Origin: Polaribacter pacificus
GTDB lineage: Bacteria > Bacteroidota > Bacteroidia > Flavobacteriales > Flavobacteriaceae
Assembly: GCF_038024035.1 (NCBI RefSeq)
Contig: NZ_CP150664.1
Coordinates: forward strand, 1,426,001-1,490,000
DNA: 64,000 bases
Direction of reading: 5' to 3'
The position numbers were made by a program, and so were the translations under genes. Numbering within the stretch: position 1 is the first letter of the stretch; every line of letters begins with the position of its first letter. The notes under the pieces are model-generated. The model saw only the letters and a list, made by a program, of their open reading frames with translations. It had not been told where the DNA came from and did no database searches. Positions 63,004 through 64,000 of the stretch are shown here, one piece after another.

Positions 63004-64000
63004 TCATGTAACTGTTTTAGAGATTGATAAAAGTGCCCTACGTTATAATTTGTCTTTTTTTAAACACAAATTACTTCCTACCACAAAAATATTAGTCGTC
63101 GTAAAGGCCTTTGGGTATGGTAGTGATGCTGTTAAAATTGCGGGCAGCATAGAAAAGGAGGTCGATTATTTTGCCGTAGCCTATACTGATGAGGGGATCA
63201 ATTTAAGAGAATCAGGCATTACAAAACCCATCTTGATCTTACATCCACAAATTCAAAATTTAAAAAAAGTTCAAGAGTATCAACTAGAACCTAATCTTTA
63301 TAATTTTAAAATATTCGATGCTTTTGTTGCCCTTTGCAAGCAGCAGAACCTTACCAAATATCCAATCCATTTAAAGTTTAATACAGGATTAAACCGAATC
63401 GGTTTTTGGCATACAGACATTCCTGTTTTACTTTCAAAAATTAAAGAAACAGCTAGTTTGAAAATTACTTCGATCTTCTCTCATTTGGCTGCAAGTGAAG
63501 ATCTGCAAGAAAAGGAGTTTACTAAAAATCAGATCAATGATTTTAAATCTATCGCCAAACAACTAAAAGAAAACTTAACAGACAGCCCTTTTTTACACCT
63601 CCTCAACACCTCTGGAATCATAAATTATCCTGAGGCACAATTTGATATGGTGCGACTGGGAATTGGCTTATATGGCTTTGCTAACGACACTGAAACAACC
63701 CGACAGCTTAAAAATGTTTTAACATTAAAATCTGTTATTTCTCAAATTCATCTAATTGAGCCAGATGAATCTGTAGGATACAACAGAGCTTATATCGCGA
63801 CCAAGCCAATGAGAACTGCAACCATACCAATTGGACATGCTGATGGTTTCCCTAGAACTTTTGGCAATGGGGTTGGCGGGATTTATATTAACAAGGAATA
63901 TGCTCCGGTTGTCGGAAACGTTTGTATGGATATGATTATGGTTGATGTGACTCATATTGAGTGTAATGAAGGTGATGAAATTGTCGTTTTTGATTCTCAA
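62996..64000 (+). CDS. alr: Alanine racemase, 5' part (cut by window end)
   Basis: 335 codons are visible from ATG at 62996, with no stop before the edge. The PLP lysine K37 lies in [12 protein letters not shown]. Further motifs are [36 protein letters not shown] (catalytic Tyr) and [11 protein letters not shown]. It converts L- to D-alanine for peptidoglycan. The gene overlaps the tdk stop by 8 bases. The rest of the C-terminal barrel lies outside the window. Confidence 0.95.
   Translation, partial: MNNHVTVLEIDKSALRYNLSFFKHKLLPTTKILVVVKAFGYGSDAVKIAGSIEKEVDYFAVAYTDEGINLRESGITKPILILHPQIQNLKKVQEYQLEPNLYNFKIFDAFVALCKQQNLTKYPIHLKFNTGLNRIGFWHTDIPVLLSKIKETASLKITSIFSHLAASEDLQEKEFTKNQINDFKSIAKQLKENLTDSPFLHLLNTSGIINYPEAQFDMVRLGIGLYGFANDTETTRQLKNVLTLKSVISQIHLIEPDESVGYNRAYIATKPMRTATIPIGHADGFPRTFGNGVGGIYINKEYAPVVGNVCMDMIMVDVTHIECNEGDEIVVFDSQ

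Overview
The window looks like a chromosome segment from a marine member of the Flavobacteriaceae (Bacteroidota). The DNA is AT-rich. Several genes are preceded by the Bacteroidota -7 box TAnnTTTG and lack Shine-Dalgarno sequences. There is a complete Na+-NQR operon, a type IX secretion (T9SS) plug protein, and three giant proteins ending in type A T9SS sorting domains. No tRNA, rRNA, CRISPR array, insertion sequence or prophage was seen.

Layout. 1-4300: end of an unknown small gene, a small zinc-ribbon membrane protein, a three-gene signalling operon (7-TM protein, HisKA_3-type kinase, NarL/LuxR regulator) and a DEAD-box helicase, all on the minus strand. 4400-25200: three giant secreted proteins (1939, 2035 and about 2669 residues) built from propellers, Ig-like/MBG repeats, lamin-tail domains and beta-helices, all on the minus strand. 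25300-31460: nqrABCDEF (minus). 31500-36900: T9SS plug, apaG, a DUF3667 protein, an NRDE protein and pruA. 36900-43700: a probable proteolytic operon (M16 peptidase, tricorn-like protease, thioredoxin). 43700-49140: rsmG, fatty-acid desaturase, aminotransferase, retropepsin-like protease, tatD and an alkyltransferase. 49170-58920: outer-membrane proteins, glyS, a methyltransferase, comF and a lipoprotein. 58920-64000: PLP sulfur-amino-acid enzyme, DinB protein, ArsC-like protein, two conserved unknowns, tdk and the 5' part of alr.

The most unusual signal is around the three giant genes. Each is preceded, 160-220 bases before its start codon, by two exact tandem copies of the 11-bp unit AAGCGTTACAA. 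In all three cases exactly 29 bases separate it from an AAnnTTnGCC element. This looks like a shared operator and promoter of the one-turn direct-repeat type used by OmpR/PhoB regulators. Right after this element, upstream of the third giant gene, lies an intact 47-residue membrane peptide gene. A frameshifted relic of the same peptide, without an ATG, is recognisable upstream of the first giant gene. Together this suggests a small regulon of secreted surface proteins with a leader peptide.

The remaining genes are mostly housekeeping and respiratory. The NQR pump, the T9SS plug and the T9SS cargo together fit a gliding or surface-attached marine heterotroph, but that lifestyle is inferred.
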